Shown here piece by piece: positions 13,801 through 26,400 of a stretch of 64,000 bases of DNA (position 1 is the first letter of the stretch; each line of letters begins with the position of its first letter). The translations under genes and the position numbers were made by a program. The DNA is from Dipteronia dyeriana (lineage: Eukaryota; Streptophyta; Magnoliopsida; Sapindales; Sapindaceae), in the NCBI GenBank assembly GCA_032871835.1, contig CM065303.1, positions 60,674,597-60,738,596 of the forward strand. The letters are read 5' to 3'. The notes beneath the pieces were generated by a model, which saw only the letters and a list, made by a program, of their open reading frames with translations, made no database searches and was not told the origin of the DNA.

Positions 13801-14300
13801 CCATTTAATTAGTGCGAAATGACTAACATGCCCATAGTTAATATTTTTTTTTAAGAAAAGTGTTAAAACATATCGATCTACTCTCCAAATGAATGGGACC
13901 GATCCAACAAATGAAATATGTAGTCGTCAATTGAAGTAGAGAGCTCACCATTGTTGTTGGATGCGACAAAGAAATAGAAGATTTAGAGATTTAGAGACCG
14001 AAGACGAAGAACAAAAAACATGCGGTGTTAGACATTTAAGAATTTACCATTTAATAAGTGCGAAATGACTAGCATGCCCATAATTAATCAAAAAATAATA
14101 ATTAAGAAAAATGTGAAAACATATCGATCTGCTCTTCAAATTAATGGGATTGGTCCAACAAATGAAATATGTAGTCGTCGATTAGAGTGGAAAGCTCGCC
14201 ATCTTCTCTGCTTTTGTTGTTGGATGCGACGAAGAAATAAAAGATTTAGAGACCAAAGATAGAGAACAAAAAACAGACGGTGTTGAACACATTAAGAATC
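13801..14300. repeat. Tandem duplication of a unit of about 246 bp
   Basis: Copy 1 (13801-14046) and copy 2 (14047-14300) both read CCATTTAAT.AGTGCGAAATGACT at the start, share AACATATCGATCT and AATGAAATATGTAGTCGTC in the middle, and end with AACAAAAAACA..CGGTGTT. The copies differ by scattered substitutions and an insertion of about 14 bases in copy 2. A small open frame in copy 2 is not conserved in copy 1. Confidence 0.85.
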
Positions 14301-16796
14301 AAAGGTTCCCTAAAGCCAAAAACATATGGCGATGTGCCTGATTGAAACAATGCGCAATCGTGCAACCTAATATATTTTTATGAGTTTCCCATTTTTCTCA
14401 AATCTCATTTTTCTCTTTACATTGTATAATTGTATAACTTATGAGATAATTGATATCTATAATATGATTTCTTACTCTTCGAATTAGTGCACAAAAAAAA
14501 AATCACTAACTCTAACTGATTGGAATTTGAAGGACCTAACGAAAAAAATTCAGGTCCAACATGACTAGAGAATTTATATATATATATATATAATGGTTTA
14601 CATCATACTTTATCATTCATACATTTAGCCTCGAACAAACAAAAAAAAAAAACCGAAATTTTATTACCAACTAGCATACACAACTTTAAATATAAACAAA
14701 AACCCTAATATGTATCAACCATCATCCCAAACAAATAAAAACTCAATTAATATTTACTAGTCATCACCAACCCTCATCTCTTATTCTCCTCAAACCATGC
14801 TCTCACCAAATATTGGTTGGACTTAGACCTTGATAATGAACTGTCAAAAACTTTCTGATGTTTACGGTGACCTCAAAAAGCATCACAACTCATCGCCTTT
14901 TATCAAACATTCCTTACACACACTTGACATTTGAACATGCCAGACACATGCCTCATGAACCCGTCGCACTTGGCTTGTCTTAAGGCACCGTTATGGCACT
15001 TAGGTGCACATTTAGTATTTATGAAAAAAACAATCTCATTAGGATTTCGATACGTACTCTAAATATGTTGTTAAAGAACATCCGCGTCGAAGCATAACAT
15101 CCTTCAGCTTCAAAATCTCCAAATTACTCCAACAACATCCCACCCCCCTTAACCACCACTACCCATGATGAAGACAACTACAATTTCAATAATGACAAAC
15201 AAGTATTGAGTTTTTTTTTTCACTATCTTAGCTCTTCAATTTAACCATTTTTTTCATATGAATTATAGTTCGAAATGATTATTTGAATACTTTGCATATG
15301 AGAATTATATACCAAAAGACAAAAATGATGAGGCTACTAAAGTTGGCGACAGTAAATCATTTTTTACACAATTTGAATGTGCATTGTTTCCCTTGAATTT
15401 CATCATCGATCTCAAAAATATATGCTAATTTCAATACATTTCATTCACCGTACCGAAAGGCAAGATGTCTAAAAACTTTGTAAAAGTTAAATCTATCAAA
15501 ATCTATAAACCTTTATATTCTTAAATGTCATTTTAAAATCTACTAAATTCTATCACTTAAACTAAATCCAAAAGTCCAATGACTTTTTGAACACATACAC
15601 ATTTATTTAGATTTTTTAAAAGTATGAACTGAATACACATAGACTTTATTGAAATATTTCAAAGTCTTGATCGAATCCCATAGATTTTTATTAACTCTTA
15701 TAAATTTGAATTGAATACATTTAGACATTTAAAATCTTTTAAATTCCAACCAAATCTATATTGAATACACTTTTCTAAAACAAACATCGTGACAATAAAA
15801 ACTTTAAAATCGAAACGACAAACACAAGATAACTACGTAATGCTTAAAGACATTAAATTTAGGTAAGCAAATTAGTCTAAAATTTAAGTGAAAAACTAAA
15901 GTAAAAATCATTAAATCCGTACACTAAGAAGAATGTAATAAAAAGTTTAAAATGAGAATTATTTTAAAATGGTATTAAACTAATATTTGTGCAATTTGTT
16001 GAAAAATAAAATTATATAAAAATATTTTATTGAAGAAAGTAAACAAATAATATTAATGAAAATATAATTTTTATTTGAAGATAGATAAATAGAGGCCGTG
16101 AAAGTGCTTTTTTTTTTAATAAATGGAACAAGAAGAGAGTATTCTATTTTGAGGGTCCATTTTGAGATAGAGAGATATGATATGAGACTCCAATTAGTGA
16201 TTTGAACTTCCAAAATTGGTTTCAAAAAATCAAAAATTCCAATTTAATATTCCAAATTTGTTTTGAAAAAATTATGAATTATAGTTTAATATTCTGTAAT
16301 TTCTAATTTGTTAGTAATGCTTATTTTTCAAATGATCTATTTATAATTTTATTATATTTTTACGGTCGATTGATGGTTGAATAATGAAGGTTATAGAAAG
16401 TTTAGATCAATAATGAAAATGCTTTGTATAATATTGAGAATCTTATAATCGTGTTCTCTACATTATTATTTTGTATCTTTTTCTTTATAGGATGCTTATT
16501 TTATGATATAGTTTATTTTTTTTAATATTTCAAGAATTTGTTTTGTTAGTATTTATATTTAAATATCTAAAAAGTAGTATAAAATAGTTTTTTTTTTCCA
16601 CATATTGGTACCACGATAAATAATTAAAATATGTATCACCAAAATTGCAATCGAAGGCTTACCACAATAAAAATGTTCTTTACCATATGTAAGTTGCCAC
16701 ATCAAAAATAAAAAAGCCTTGCAATAGACTTTTAGTTTGGTAAGGTAAAAGGTTTTTTGCTATGGATTTTGCTGCATGTTTTTTCATAATAACCAC

Positions 16797-16831
<35 letters not shown>

Positions 16832-17531
16832 TAGTGTTGTGTATTGCTTCCGAAACTTGATTTTTAACCGTTTTAGTAAACACATTAATAACAAATCATA
16901 AATCAAGTTCTCTTCCCTTCATAAGGATTCCTTATTAATAAACGCAACACTAAATGTTGATTGTGCTATTGATCATGGTCCTTGTGTGCTTAAATCTCGA
17001 ATTCAATTAGGATGATTACGATTGGGAGTTTGGGTTAATTCATAAGAATTATCATGGTTTGGGTGATTATATGAATTTTCTTCATTTATGGGAACTATAA
17101 AGTAAAATATTTAAAATAATATTTAATAAAATATATTAACTTAATAAATAATAAAATAAAAACATTTTAAGTCCATGATTATGAATTGTGGTGAAATTCA
17201 TAGTTTCAATTTTCAAATAACCTAGCTTCATGCAATTCGAATCATTATTGGAACATCCTTTATCTTCTTGTTACATGAGCCATCAAACCCTCCTATTTAT
17301 GAAAAGAACCGTATATATATATTTTATTGTTAAAAAATAGTTTCTTATTTAATATGTATTGTGGACACATATTTAGTGATATTTATTGAATATTTTATTT
17401 TATTAAAAAAAAAACATAATAAGAGATAATTTAATGAAAAAGAAAATATAGATTTGTAGATATGTTTGCAAAAACCAGATGATTAGGGCCAAAACCAAAA
17501 GCAAAAATAACATGAAAAAAAAAAAAAACTA
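14301..17531. other. Intergenic AT-rich stretch upstream of HUA2
   Basis: No coding exon is seen. Microsatellites (TA)n lie at 14576-14592 and 16800-16827. Between about 15480 and 15780 there are degenerate repeats of an AAATCTA..GAATACAC phrase, probably a decayed MITE. The rest is plain AT-rich sequence. Confidence 0.55.
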
Positions 17532-18007
17532 TATTTATATAAACACCGACAAGACAAAGAAAGACTCCGCTTCCCGTCCCCGGGACTCACTCACTCACTA
17601 ACGCGTACAAAAATCTCCCAAATTACCAAATCACACCTCCCAGTTTTTTACTTGCCCAACAAAAACCCCTCTCACCTCTCTTTCTCTGTCTCTCTCTCTA
17701 CCTCATCAACCGCCTCAAGCCTCAATCAATCTCCATTCCTTTGCACTCTCTCTTTCTCTCTACAATCAATCAACACCTTCTCTTCCGATGCCGTAGCGCC
17801 TTCCTCGCCGGGACTCTTCGCCGCCGGCGGAATCTCCGGCATATTCTTCTCGATTCTAGGGTTTTTGCTTCAGATTTCATTTCAATTCGATTCGATTGCG
17901 CGCTTTCAGCACACCTAGTTTTTGTTCGCTATTTTTATTTTTTATTTTTTATTTTTTTTAGTGTTTCTTTTGTTCTTATAACGATTGCGTGGAAGAGTCC
18001 TAACGAT
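17532..18007 (+). promoter_or_regulatory. Putative HUA2 core promoter and CT-rich 5' leader
   Basis: A TATA-like TATTTATATAAACA (about 17532-17545) precedes a long pyrimidine-rich leader (CTCTCTTTCTC runs at 17670-17760) typical of plant 5' UTRs. A 5'-proximal reading frame through this leader lacks conserved sequence and is not called coding. Confidence 0.4.
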
Positions 18008-20427
18008 ATGGCTGGGGGTCGTAAAAGAGGAGCGAACAAGGCTAAAGCCAAGAGCCAGTTGAGTTTGGGTGATCTTGTTCTCGCTAAAGTCAAGGGTTTT
18101 CCCGCTTGGCCTGCAAAGGTTATTCTTTTTTTTTTCAATTTCGATTTTTGTTTTTTAATTGGTTAATGATGATTTTATGTGGTTGTCCTATTTTACACAA
18201 GTGATTATTATTTTTTGTTTGTTGTTAGGTTCTTAAATGGCTAAACTCTTTAACTTGTTTGTTGATTTTTAATTATGATTAGTTTCAGATGTGCATTAAG
18301 TTGATAATTGAACTTCGTAATTGCAATGCATTACTGTAAGTATTTAGTTCATTTTGGTTTCAATTTTAATTTCTCTGTGGAATTATGATGCTATTATTTT
18401 TAATATTGGGATGTTATCCACTAGTTTGATTCATATGCATTAGTGATGTTTGGGTTTTGAATTGATAGAGTTCTGTAGGACAGCATCATTATATAGAACA
18501 CTGATTCTCAGAAATAGCTATTGTAAACCAAAACCAAACTACTTATCATACAAGGGAAAAATTAGTGATCATTGTTATTATAATCCTTTCTGTGATTTGG
18601 TATAGGTCCTTTTACAATCTGGTATAGGTTGTATAGATAATCTTATTTTCACTGTGGGTTTTTTGTTCTTAGCTCGGACTTTGTTGTGAGAAATGGATGT
18701 ATTTGGGTTCTTCAAGAATACATTAAATTTGTGTTAAAGTATTTTTTTGTTTGGTTTTTTGATTTGACTCTGGTGAGTATGCCAGATTCTCTAAGTGAAG
18801 ACCCTTTTCGTGTGAAAGTAATATTTTTATTTATTTGTTTCTTATGGGGCTTTCTAAAGATGATTACCTCCTGCTTATTTGATTTTGGCGGCTTTAATTC
18901 TATTCATTATCATTATTGTTGAGGTATAAGGTCTTTCTCTGTTTACCTCTGTGATTTAATGCTGTTAAATATTTTGCATTACTCGGTATTTTGGTTGTAT
19001 TTGAGGTAGATTTTGTGGGTTTTGAATTTCAGATCAGTCGGCCTGAAGACTGGGAACGAGCTCCTGACCCTAAGAAATATTTTGTCCAGTTCTTTGGAAC
19101 ACAAGAAATGTGAGTATGTTTTATTTAATAGCACAAGGATAGTGATACCATTGTCTGTATTTGTTTGTAAATGATGGAGCACAAGGATGACTATGTAACT
19201 AATGAAATATACATTGATAGCTTCAGATGAGGATAGTGGTACCATTGGCTGTATCTACTCAACTATAAGCATGTTTTCCTTTTGAAACCATATAAGATTT
19301 TAAAAAAAGTATTGGCATCTGTAATTGTGATTCATTTCCATTCTATTATTATTTTAATTCCGATTCTCATATGTTCATTTGGATTTGGAGTTTCATTTTC
19401 ATTTGTGGTACCTGACTACTAACAGTTAAGGTACAACTGATGTGTAAACCTGCATTTTAATTATTTATTCTTGATTTTGAAGCTGAATTTTAATTGATTT
19501 AGTTATTTATGTTTATATGTTCATTATTATTTGTTCTTTTACATATTTTTAAAGAATTTTCTTATTAATTTCATCATTGTTTGATACTACGCACTGCATT
19601 TTAATTATTTATTTTTTGATACTGACATTGACTTTATAACTGATTTAGTTATTACATCTATTTGTTCATTATTTTTTTTCCATGTTCCTTTAAGATTATA
19701 TATATAATTTCAAAATATGTGCCTATGCCGGTTTGCCCTAAGGGGTGGTTGAGGGATTAGGCTTGTGGTTTACTTTCATGAAGTATGTGGTTTGATTCTT
19801 CTAGGGCAACCTACCAGACATCATGTCACAAGTTTCCTTTGTTTCCAAGGATTGTTGGGTTTGACAGGTTCAAGTTTTGAACTTGAGTTTGCGAATTGAT
19901 CTCAGGGATTTTTTAGGTGAACAAAAAATATATGTAAATCAAAATATGTGAGTTGGGGCTCATTAGTTGTTTAATAGCTTTATGGTGTTGTGTATTAACA
20001 GAAGTATATTTCAAATAATACTGGTGGTAAACCTTGGTGGCATCAATATTAGCCTTCAGGCTTAGCTTAGCTATATAAATTGCCTTTCTCTTGACAGCTT
20101 ATTTATTTACAATTTTTGAGGGTATTGGGGTTTTAGGCTACTTACTAATATCAGATTATCAGAACAATAAAGAAACTTTAAATGTTATTTGGTCTTCCGA
20201 ATATTTTGATTTTATCTACTTTACTGCTAATTTTTGTTTTATATATGGACCAATATTAATTGACGTTTGATTGTAGATTTGGGGAGAAAGATCCTGATGT
20301 GGACATGATTGTTTTTAGATGTTCATGGAGTCCGTGTATCCATCCATAATTGCACAATAGAATATATTTTTTTTAGATATTTATCAGTTTATGAAGTCTG
20401 TGTATCCATCCATAATTGCACAATCGA

Positions 20428-20473
<46 letters not shown>

Positions 20474-23400
20474 TCATTTATTAAATGACACAAATCTAGA
20501 ATAGGTTGGAGTTTTTTTGAGTTTTTGACAACTGCCAAGATTATGTTGCTTAATTGCATATCTGTAGTCCTCTTTTGAGCATCTTTATGTTCATTGCAAG
20601 TTTTATATCCAAAAGGTCTCTGCCAATGTATATTATTTATTATGTATCTATAGGCAGTAAAGGGAATTTGTTTTTTGTTTTCCTTGTGGGCCTAAGTGTC
20701 ATGTGAGTTTCATGATGTTTCAGTCTTCTTCATTATCAACAATTGGGAAGGTGCAGTATTTTTAGAGCGATATTAATATGGACCAGTTATTACTTTTTTT
20801 CTGTGCAGTTAGTTGTTCTGGACAGTTTAGGTCTTTTGTGCAGTATGCTTTTGTATTTTGCTTTGTGTTGGCTTTTGGGGAGAGTTTTTAGTTTCCTCTT
20901 TTGGCTTTGTGTACCCCCCGGTTCACTTCATTGTTCTTTTTTATACATCAATTTGAATTGAACTCTTATCTTCTAGGTTGTGACTTGTGAGCACATTTAT
21001 CCAAATAAACAGACTTTTACTTTGAAGTGCTTTTTCTTTTCCTTATCTTTCTTCTTATGGATTGGATGGATGAATTTGTCAGATCAATTTTCCTCTTGTG
21101 GTCTGGTAAAATTTGTTTAAAGTTTGTTGGTTGGTCGTATTGAATGGCCAAATTGAATCCATCAGGAATCAAAGCGTTTCTATCTTTTTACAATGTCATA
21201 CGGGATTGTTTCTATGAGTTTTTGAAACCCTATATAGATAGTTATAGTCGAATTATGCTCCTGTATGTGCATATGATGTATTCTGTGTAGGTAATTGTGA
21301 ATATGGTAGTTTTTGGAAATGTGTAATTGGAAGAAGTCTTTTTTCTTTTAGGATGTTGCTAGGAATTTTTCGTATTTGGATGTTTGATGTGATTCTGTTA
21401 TGACTTGTTTGCTTTTTATCTCAAGTCTTAAATTAATAAAAACACTCTTAATTTAAAAAGTCATTTTTTAAAAACTTTTTATCTTGATGAAGCATCTGAA
21501 TATTGGGAAATTAGCTATAAACTTTCGAATATAAAACTCACGGAATTAACAAATACCTAGAATACCTTGTTATCCAAAAAAAAATTCCCAATGCACTTCA
21601 AAACCCTAACCTTGACATCATCCTAAACCTAGATTTTGTGAAACGGAGGGGACGCCTTGGTGGCCGGCTGGTCTTCCTAGGTCAACCAGGGGGAAGGCCG
21701 GCTGGTCTTCCTATAGGTCAATCAAGGGGGAAGGCCCGCCTCCTCTCCTCATAATCCGGGGAGGAAGTCACAGCTCCTCCTTTTCAGGTAGAGAGATTGG
21801 CAATCTCATCTCAAGTATTGGCGATTGAGGTTTTTGCTTAATTTTTGGTTTATATAAATTAGTTTTAATAATTTAAAGTTAAATTTATTTGTATTATTCT
21901 TCATATAATTGAGATAATATTTTAAATTATAAAACAATATTAATATCTGTATAATTTGATTTAAATTTAAATACAAGTATATCATAAGGTTATAAATGTA
22001 AAAATTAAACCACTTAACAATTAAATTAAGACATTGCAACAGGAAAAAAACATGTTATCAACATTTAAACAGTAAGATCTATTTAGATGCAAGTTAAATT
22101 AATACCTAATATGAGTTAGTAAAAAAAAAACACCATTTTATACTGGGGATTATGATTGAAAAGTTATTTTCCCGTCATTTGCTCCTTAGTTTAAGGCTGA
22201 GACATTAAAAATTTGTTTTTTTGCTCCATGGTTTCTGCATTTATCCCAAAGTGTTCTCATTGATTTGTCATCTGCCTATTTTGTTCTATCCCCTGAGCTT
22301 TTCTATGAATGCTAGGTTTTTATTTTCATTCCTTGTTCGCTCCATACCATGATTAGAGAGTGCCTAATTGAGTTGCTTGCAGGTTGCATAGATTTTCTGG
22401 TTGTATTGTTGACATTGTTCTTTCTCTGTTGTGATTAGAAGGTAATCACAGCTTTCCTTGTTTTATTTGGTGGTTGTATATTTTTGGACATTGATATATC
22501 ATATATAAAAACATCTTAAGCATGTTTTTGTCTTGTTTTTGAATGATAGGTGTAAGTTTCTTTGTATGAGTTGTAGGTATGAATGTGTTCATGATGAATT
22601 CAAGTTGATGTTGTATAGGACAATAATTTTCTTATTATATTTGCTAGTCATATTATTAAGCCACTGGCGTGTTATTCTATCTTGTTAGTTTGATTTTCTT
22701 ATATGTTACTCTTTTCACTTCCGTCTGTTGCTTATTCTTTCATGGCTATGTTGACTGCCACTGCATATTAGCTTCTCACTTTGCCCCTTTATTTTTATCT
22801 CATCACAGAGCTTTTGTTGCCCCCGCTGACATTCAGGCTTTCACCAGTGAAGCGAAGAGTAAATTGTCAGCTCGTTGTCAAGGAAAAACCGTTAAGTACT
22901 TTGCCCCTGCTGTGAAGGAAATTTGTCTTGCATTTGAGGAGTTACAGAAAGAAAAATCAAGTGGTTTGGAGTATGATACTGATAGATCAGTTCTTGGCTG
23001 TGAGGCACCCTCTGTTGATGGAAGAGAGGCTGATGGGGGAGATGTTTCCTTGAAGGATGAGACAAGTACTGTTGTATTCAATGGAGAGACAAAAATCGAA
23101 GAAATTGGTGAATTTGATTCTAAGTTGGAGCCCTGCTCAAATAATCGAGGTGAAATTGACAGTGAAGATCCAAAGCATTCTATTTCCTTTAATGCAGATG
23201 ATATTTCATCTCCGGTTTCGTCATCTAAGAAAAGCATTAAAGTATCCAATGGGCCTCAACTGAAAGAGGTATTATCATCAGAAAATGCTTCCAATCTAAA
23301 GGAGGAGGCTTCTGGTGATAAAAAAGAAGATATTGATTTTAAGCACCCTGTTAAAGGACAGACATCATTAAGTAATGGCCACAAGTTGAAGAAAATGGCT

Positions 23401-26400
23401 TCTGGATCAAAGAGAAGATCTGAGAGTGTAATTGAAGGACTAAAAGATATTGCGGCTGTAACATCATTGAAGGATGATAGTACTGGTCAGTGTGTTGATA
23501 ATCCTGATACTGTTGAGCAACATAAAGATAGAACAAAAAGCAAAATTGCATCTGGTGGTAGCCTGATGGAATTTTCTCCGGATGCTTACAGATCAGATTT
23601 GGATATTGGTGATGGAAAAACATCTAATGATGTGCGAAAAGTAAAAAAAAAGATAAAGGTGCCAGATGATATACAAGACACAATTGTGGATTCAAAGGGT
23701 GAGATTCGTGGCAGTAAAAAGAGGGCTCAACCTGAGAGTGGCAAGGTTAAATTGGGGACTGATGAACTTCTACATCCTGTCAAAAAGTCAAAGGGTGTAG
23801 GTTTGAAAGATGATGCTACCAAGGCCTCTCTTTCAAAAAGAATGACAAGTGACAAAGCTGTTAAACATTCTGACTTGAAAGTTTCCACATCAAATGAGAA
23901 GGCCGTGATGGTTTTGGCATTGAGAGCCCAATCAGCAAAAACTAATGTCAAATCTGATGTTCCTAATGATGAAGCTGTGCTGCCCTTATCAAAGCGCCAT
24001 AAGCGGGCATTAGAGGCTATGTCTGATTCTTCTACTCTTGATTCGGATGATAAAGTGGGAAAAAATTCTCATGACCTTAAGCATGATTCCTCTTGTAGTA
24101 ATACTGTTAAACCTCCAGCTCCACAATTGCACAAGAGAGGGAGAGCTGTTCGCATCTTTGATGATGATGATGATGATGTAGAGCCCAAAACTCCAGTTCA
24201 TGGAGGATCTTCCAGAGATGTGAAAGCTCCTTTACCGGTTTCTGATATTTGTAAAAGCACTGGTCCAAGTCATGAGAGTTCTGTTAATGCTCAGCAGAGC
24301 AATGCTCCTGGAGATTATACTGAATTTGAGGTTAGCAGTTCAAAAGAATCCTCATCATTGTTATGTAATAAGTCAATGTCACCTAGCCGACTTGAAAATG
24401 TGGATATGGGTTCTGCTTCTCATGTTGCAGTCAGTCCTTTGAAACCAGGATCTGAGCATTTATTATTTAAGGAGAATAAAACAATCTCTGTTTCACCTAA
24501 TAAGTCTTCTCATTTGGTTTCTTCCAACAGACCAAATGCAGAACAACATAAAGCCTCTAAACCTGTGTTTAATAAAAGTTTTGGTACTGGGACTCAAAAA
24601 AAGGTTCAGGCAGTGTCTAGTAAGGGTTCAGGTCTAATATCTGATGGTGTGAAATCTTCTCAAAATCAAGTAGCGAGTCAAAAAAATAAGTCAGCTTCTT
24701 CTGGAGAAAAACCAAAAGCTACTCCAAAAGCAGCTTTGCGGATGAATGACCGATCTGTTTTCACTGAAACTTTACTAGAGCATAGTTCCTTGCCAAGTGA
24801 AATGTATGGATGATCTTCCCTCTCACACTTCCTTGTCATTTATTCATATTATGTTTAAGGTTTTATATTTATATTCCTGTTTTCTTAATTACAGATTGGA
24901 AGCCAGTAGAGAAGATAGAAATAGTTCAATGATAGATTCCAAGGCTCTAGAATCTGGTATGTCAATGAAGCATCTTATTGCAGCAGCTCGGGCTAAAAGG
25001 AGAGAAGCTCACTCGCAAAACTTTTCTCTTGGGAATCCTATTACCAATTTTACATCTGTTTCTGATGCCCAGGGGAGAAGTCCCAGTCCCTCTGCTGTCC
25101 AGCCTCCTTTATCTGGCACCAGCAATATGATACAGATGGATACACAAGGATTTAATAATCGTACTAATTTTTCTTCTCCATCTCATGGTCATCAATCAGC
25201 AGCACTAAGTCAACTAGATACTGATGAAATTGAGGAGAGAAGACTTAGTTCGGGGCACAGGGCTGGTGGAGGTTCATTGAGTGGTAATACTGAGGCAGCT
25301 GTTGCTCGTGATGCATTTGAAGGGATGATAGAAACTTTATCGAGGACTAAAGAGAGTATTGGTCGTGCCACTCGCCTTGCTATTGATTGTGCCAAGTATG
25401 GTATTTCCAATGAGGTAAAATTTAGTTTTGGGACCCAGTAATTTTGATACTGGGTGGTTGAATTGTTCATATCAGTGAATGTTTTTAATATTATTTATCA
25501 GTACAATCACATTGTGAAATTCATTACATCTATAAATTATTTAAATCTAACTCGGCACTTGGTGGTTGTTTAGAGATGTAGTTACTAACTTACTGTTTGA
25601 GTTCTGAAATAGATTTTCGTCTTTCTTATTCAAAATTTGATTTATATTCTTGGTGGCTTGCAATATATTCTACTCGGTGATTATCTTGCTATGAATCTTT
25701 GGCTAATCTAAAATTGAATCAGAAGCCACTGAGATTTTTGACCTTTGGCACTACCATTAAACTTTTCCCATCCTATAGGTGAAAGGTCTATCTGACCAAA
25801 TTAATTGGTTGGGCTACGGATTCTTAGAGGTCTGTGACTCTGTGTTAATAGCATGCTTTGTGCTAAATTATGATTTGTGAACTTGGTGCTTGTGGAAACG
25901 ACGGAAGAATTCCATTCATTATCTGAGTTGGAGTTTTCTATTTTCTTGAATATGATCAGCCTTAGTGAACTTTTTTATATTTAAGCTAGAATTCCTCAGG
26001 TTTCTTTAATTTCATTAATAAATTTAATCAGAATTCCAAGTTCTTTCTTTGCATGATCTGTCAATTTATTTATTTTGAAGGCATAGGTTGAGTATACTTG
26101 AGGTTTTTGTTTTTTATGACTCCTTATATATATGTATGTAAGTGTATATATGTCACACATTAAAATGCAGGATACCGCACTAGTAAGGTCCTTTGTCTTT
26201 TAGTATTTGAAATTTTTCATGGAGCATTATTCTATGCAAATTGAGTGAATAAAGAAATGCAATGTTAAGAATCTTATATTTCCTGGAATGGGGAATATAT
26301 AATTGTTTTTATAGTATTCCAATTTAAAATTGTTTCTATAGTAATTTTTCTGTATTTGGACTTCTGTAGTCTATTGCTGAACTCTTGACTTTAGTCTAGG

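Noticed and set aside
17652..18007. Upstream extension of the HUA2 frame and an overlapping Ser-rich frame
   Set aside because: CT-rich 5' leader; HUA2 proteins start at the MAGG/MAPG-type Met just before the PWWP domain.
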